Source: SIG607 sp045614505
GTDB taxonomy: Bacteria; Bacillota; Clostridia; Oscillospirales; Acutalibacteraceae
Reading direction: 5' to 3'
Assembly: GCA_045614505.1 (NCBI GenBank)
Contig: JAZLDA010000112.1
Span: forward strand, 1-6,784
Length of the DNA stretch: 6,784 nt
A program made the translations under genes and the position numbers. This document shows, piece after piece, positions 5,169 to 6,784 of the stretch. The first letter of the stretch is position 1, and every line of letters begins with the position of its first letter. The notes below the pieces were generated by a model. That model saw nothing but the letters and a program-made list of their open reading frames with translations. It was not told the origin of the DNA and ran no database searches.

Positions 5169-6371
5169 ATGAGATATAAAAAGCCAAATATTTTTTGTTA
5201 CCGGTTAGCGCAGGCGGCGTCCTTTCTGGTGGCAAAGACAGTATTTAAACGCAAAATACTTCGAAATGAAATTAAGGTCAAAAAAGGCCCTTTTGTTGTT
5301 ATAGCAAATCATCAGGCGGCACTTGATTTTGTTAATTTAATGGGTGCAACAAGCAGACCGATGTCCTTTGTAATCAGTAATTCCTTTTATAATTCTCTGC
5401 CCATTACCGGCTTTTTTGATAAGCTGGGGGTTATACCAAAACAGCAGTTTCAAACTTCTCCAAAGGATATGCGCACCATTAAATCGGTTATTGACGAGGG
5501 ACAGGCTCTGGTTATTTATCCTGCAGGGCTTATGTGTGAGGACGGACTTTCCACACCGATTCCCGAGGCAACATATAAGTTCCTTAAATGGCTGGGAGCA
5601 GATGTTTACGTTGCCAAAACCTTCGGCACATATTTTGCCATGCCTAAATGGGGCAAGGGAATGCGCGCCGGCAGAACATACATGGATATTTATAAGTTGT
5701 TCAGTGCCGATGAACTCAAAACTGCCGATGTGGCAGAAATAAAGATAAAAACCGATGAAGCACTGCTTTTTGATGCCTATAGAGAACAGGAAAAACTCCT
5801 TATAAAATACAAAAGGCAAAATGATATAGAAGGACTTCAAAATGTACTTTATATGTGCCCTCACTGCACGGCGGAATTTTCTATGAAAATCAAAAACGGT
5901 AATGTCATTTACTGTGAAAAATGTGGCTTTGAGGAAGAAAGCGACAATTTTGGATTCTTACATAAAAAATCGGATATCGGAAATGAAATCCGCTATGTCT
6001 CTGATTGGAGTAAGTTGATTTTTGAGATTGAAAAGGGAAAAATTCAAAAAGGTGAGTATAGTATTACCGCTAAAACAGTTATTAAAATGATAAACTATAA
6101 AAAGCACAAATTCGAGCAAGTTGGAGAGGGAAAAGTAACTCTTAACAGTGAAGGTTTTTTAATAAGCGGTAATATAAACGGGGAAGAAAGGGAAATCAAA
6201 GCATCAATTAAAGGTATACCCTCACTTCCGTTTTCCCCCGGAAAACACTTTGAAATTCAAAATGGAAAAGAGATTTATCGTTGTCAGCTTTTGGACGGTA
6301 AAATCACAATGAAATTTATAAATGCAGTTAAAATCTACTATGAGCTGTCAAAAGAAGAAGTTAAATGCTAA
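5169..6371 (+). CDS. PlsC-like lysophospholipid acyltransferase with fused zinc ribbon
   Basis: This is a 400-residue protein whose first ~200 residues resemble the PlsC (1-acylglycerol-3-phosphate acyltransferase) fold, which transfers acyl chains to lysophospholipids at the membrane. Motif I is clear: NHQAALD with His48 and Asp53 (HX4D). GVIPKQQF (87-94) fits motif II. The motif III position reads YPAG-LMCEDG (117-126) where most relatives have FPEGTR, so the usual Glu is Ala. MPKW (158-161) may be the motif IV region. The middle contains a CPHC-x15-CEKC zinc-ribbon pattern (Cys230, 233, 249, 252). Residues ~265-400 are beta-rich and not recognised. GAGGAG (5157-5162) lies 6 nt before the ATG. 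No strong transmembrane helix is evident. The fold is fairly sure; the acyl acceptor and activity are not, given the altered motif III. It has its own promoter and no visible link to uronate use. Confidence 0.78.
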   Translation: MRYKKPNIFCYRLAQAASFLVAKTVFKRKILRNEIKVKKGPFVVIANHQAALDFVNLMGATSRPMSFVISNSFYNSLPITGFFDKLGVIPKQQFQTSPKDMRTIKSVIDEGQALVIYPAGLMCEDGLSTPIPEATYKFLKWLGADVYVAKTFGTYFAMPKWGKGMRAGRTYMDIYKLFSADELKTADVAEIKIKTDEALLFDAYREQEKLLIKYKRQNDIEGLQNVLYMCPHCTAEFSMKIKNGNVIYCEKCGFEEESDNFGFLHKKSDIGNEIRYVSDWSKLIFEIEKGKIQKGEYSITAKTVIKMINYKKHKFEQVGEGKVTLNSEGFLISGNINGEEREIKASIKGIPSLPFSPGKHFEIQNGKEIYRCQLLDGKITMKFINAVKIYYELSKEEVKC

Positions 6372-6388
6372 ATAATAAAATGTATAAT
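6361..6388 (+). promoter_or_regulatory. Possible promoter of the secreted-protein gene
   Basis: A perfect TATAAT (6383-6388) lies 40 nt before the next start codon. The best -35, TTAAAT (6361-6366, 16-nt spacer), matches only three of six and overlaps the last codons of the acyltransferase gene. No terminator is visible between the two genes, so read-through from upstream is also possible. Confidence 0.4.
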
Positions 6389-6428
6389 AGAATTTAAATA
6401 ACAAATTTATACAAAGGAGTATTGCATT

Positions 6429-6784
6429 ATGAAAAAATTGTTAAGTATTGTGCTTACTGTATGTATGCTTATGTCAATGGTTATCGTTTCTGTAGCAGTA
6501 CAGGCAACCGAGGCAGAAGATACATACAAAGCTTCCACTCTTGGTAACGGTGGTTATTATAAGTTCACCTTCGGAGAGGGCGAATCTTATGATGATTACA
6601 AGCCTTGGTTTACAAACACAATCGATTTAGGTGTTTCTGAAAAAGATTATCAGGAAACATGGAAAGGTAACTCATTCTATCCATTATGGGGTGCCGGAGC
6701 AAGATATCATACTATAACCGCTGAACAGAAAGAAATTACTGTTTTGGGCGGAAAAACCTACAATGTTCTTGAAGTGTCTAACTC
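6429..6784 (+). CDS. Secreted protein of unknown function (N-terminal part)
   Basis: The reading frame is open from the ATG to the window edge, 118 complete codons. AAAGGAG (6413-6419) lies 9 nt upstream, so the start is firm. The N-terminus is a textbook Sec signal peptide: MKK, a hydrophobic core (residues ~4-22), then a likely signal peptidase I cut after VQA (residue 26), leaving an acidic TEAEDTY start. Cys12 is not in a lipobox context, so a lipoprotein is unlikely. The mature part seen so far is rich in aromatic and acidic residues and glycine (for example GNGGYYKFTFGEGE, YKPWF, FYPLWGAGARY), suggesting an extracellular beta-rich domain. I do not recognise the family. The rest of the protein, which may hold repeats, a glycosidase or a cell-wall anchor, lies outside the window. 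Confidence 0.82.
   Translation, partial: MKKLLSIVLTVCMLMSMVIVSVAVQATEAEDTYKASTLGNGGYYKFTFGEGESYDDYKPWFTNTIDLGVSEKDYQETWKGNSFYPLWGAGARYHTITAEQKEITVLGGKTYNVLEVSN

Noticed and set aside
6429..6506. Lipoprotein signal at Cys12 of the secreted protein
   Set aside because: The residues before Cys12 are L-T-V, lacking the small residue at -1, and the Cys lies within the hydrophobic core; a VQA signal peptidase I site fits better.
1..6784. CRISPR array, transposon, tRNA/rRNA or defence system
   Set aside because: No regularly spaced repeats, transposase or integrase motifs, cloverleaf sequence or defence-type domains were seen on either strand.

Overview
The window looks like chromosomal DNA from a low-to-moderate GC anaerobic Firmicute of the class Clostridia, probably a gut-type Oscillospiraceae/Ruminococcaceae or Lachnospiraceae relative. 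This is judged from strong GGAGG-type ribosome binding sites, AT-rich intergenic DNA, the style of the AraC regulator and the protein families present. Species-level assignment is not possible from reading alone.

Layout. Positions 1-58 (minus strand) hold the first 19 codons of a gene that resembles a GPH-family sugar/hexuronide:cation symporter. A divergent control region (59-282) separates it from an AraC-family regulator (283-1518). The same strand then carries a tight four-gene hexuronate catabolic cluster: uxuA (mannonate dehydratase, 1571-2623), uxuB (SDR-type fructuronate reductase, 2623-3474), kdgA (KDPG aldolase, 3489-4043) and kdgK (KDG kinase, 4045-5067). The cluster ends in a strong intrinsic terminator (5075-5108). 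Beyond it lie a separately promoted PlsC-like acyltransferase with a fused zinc ribbon (5169-6371) and the start of a secreted protein of unknown function (6429 to the window end).

How the genes work together. Fructuronate is reduced to mannonate (UxuB), dehydrated to 2-keto-3-deoxygluconate (UxuA), phosphorylated (KdgK) and cleaved to pyruvate plus glyceraldehyde-3-phosphate (KdgA). The divergent transporter would supply the uronate or uronide, and the AraC protein is the natural candidate regulator of both arms. The uronate isomerase (UxaC) that would feed fructuronate is not in this window. The acyltransferase and the secreted protein are probably unrelated to uronate use.

Nothing in the window looks like a mobile element, CRISPR array, RNA gene or defence system. 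The main cluster is a well-known pathway. The less ordinary points are the acyltransferase architecture with an altered motif III, the unrecognised secreted protein, the inverted repeats in the divergent control region, a hairpin without a T-tract between araC and uxuA, and a promoter that overlaps the longest possible araC reading frame and so decides its start.
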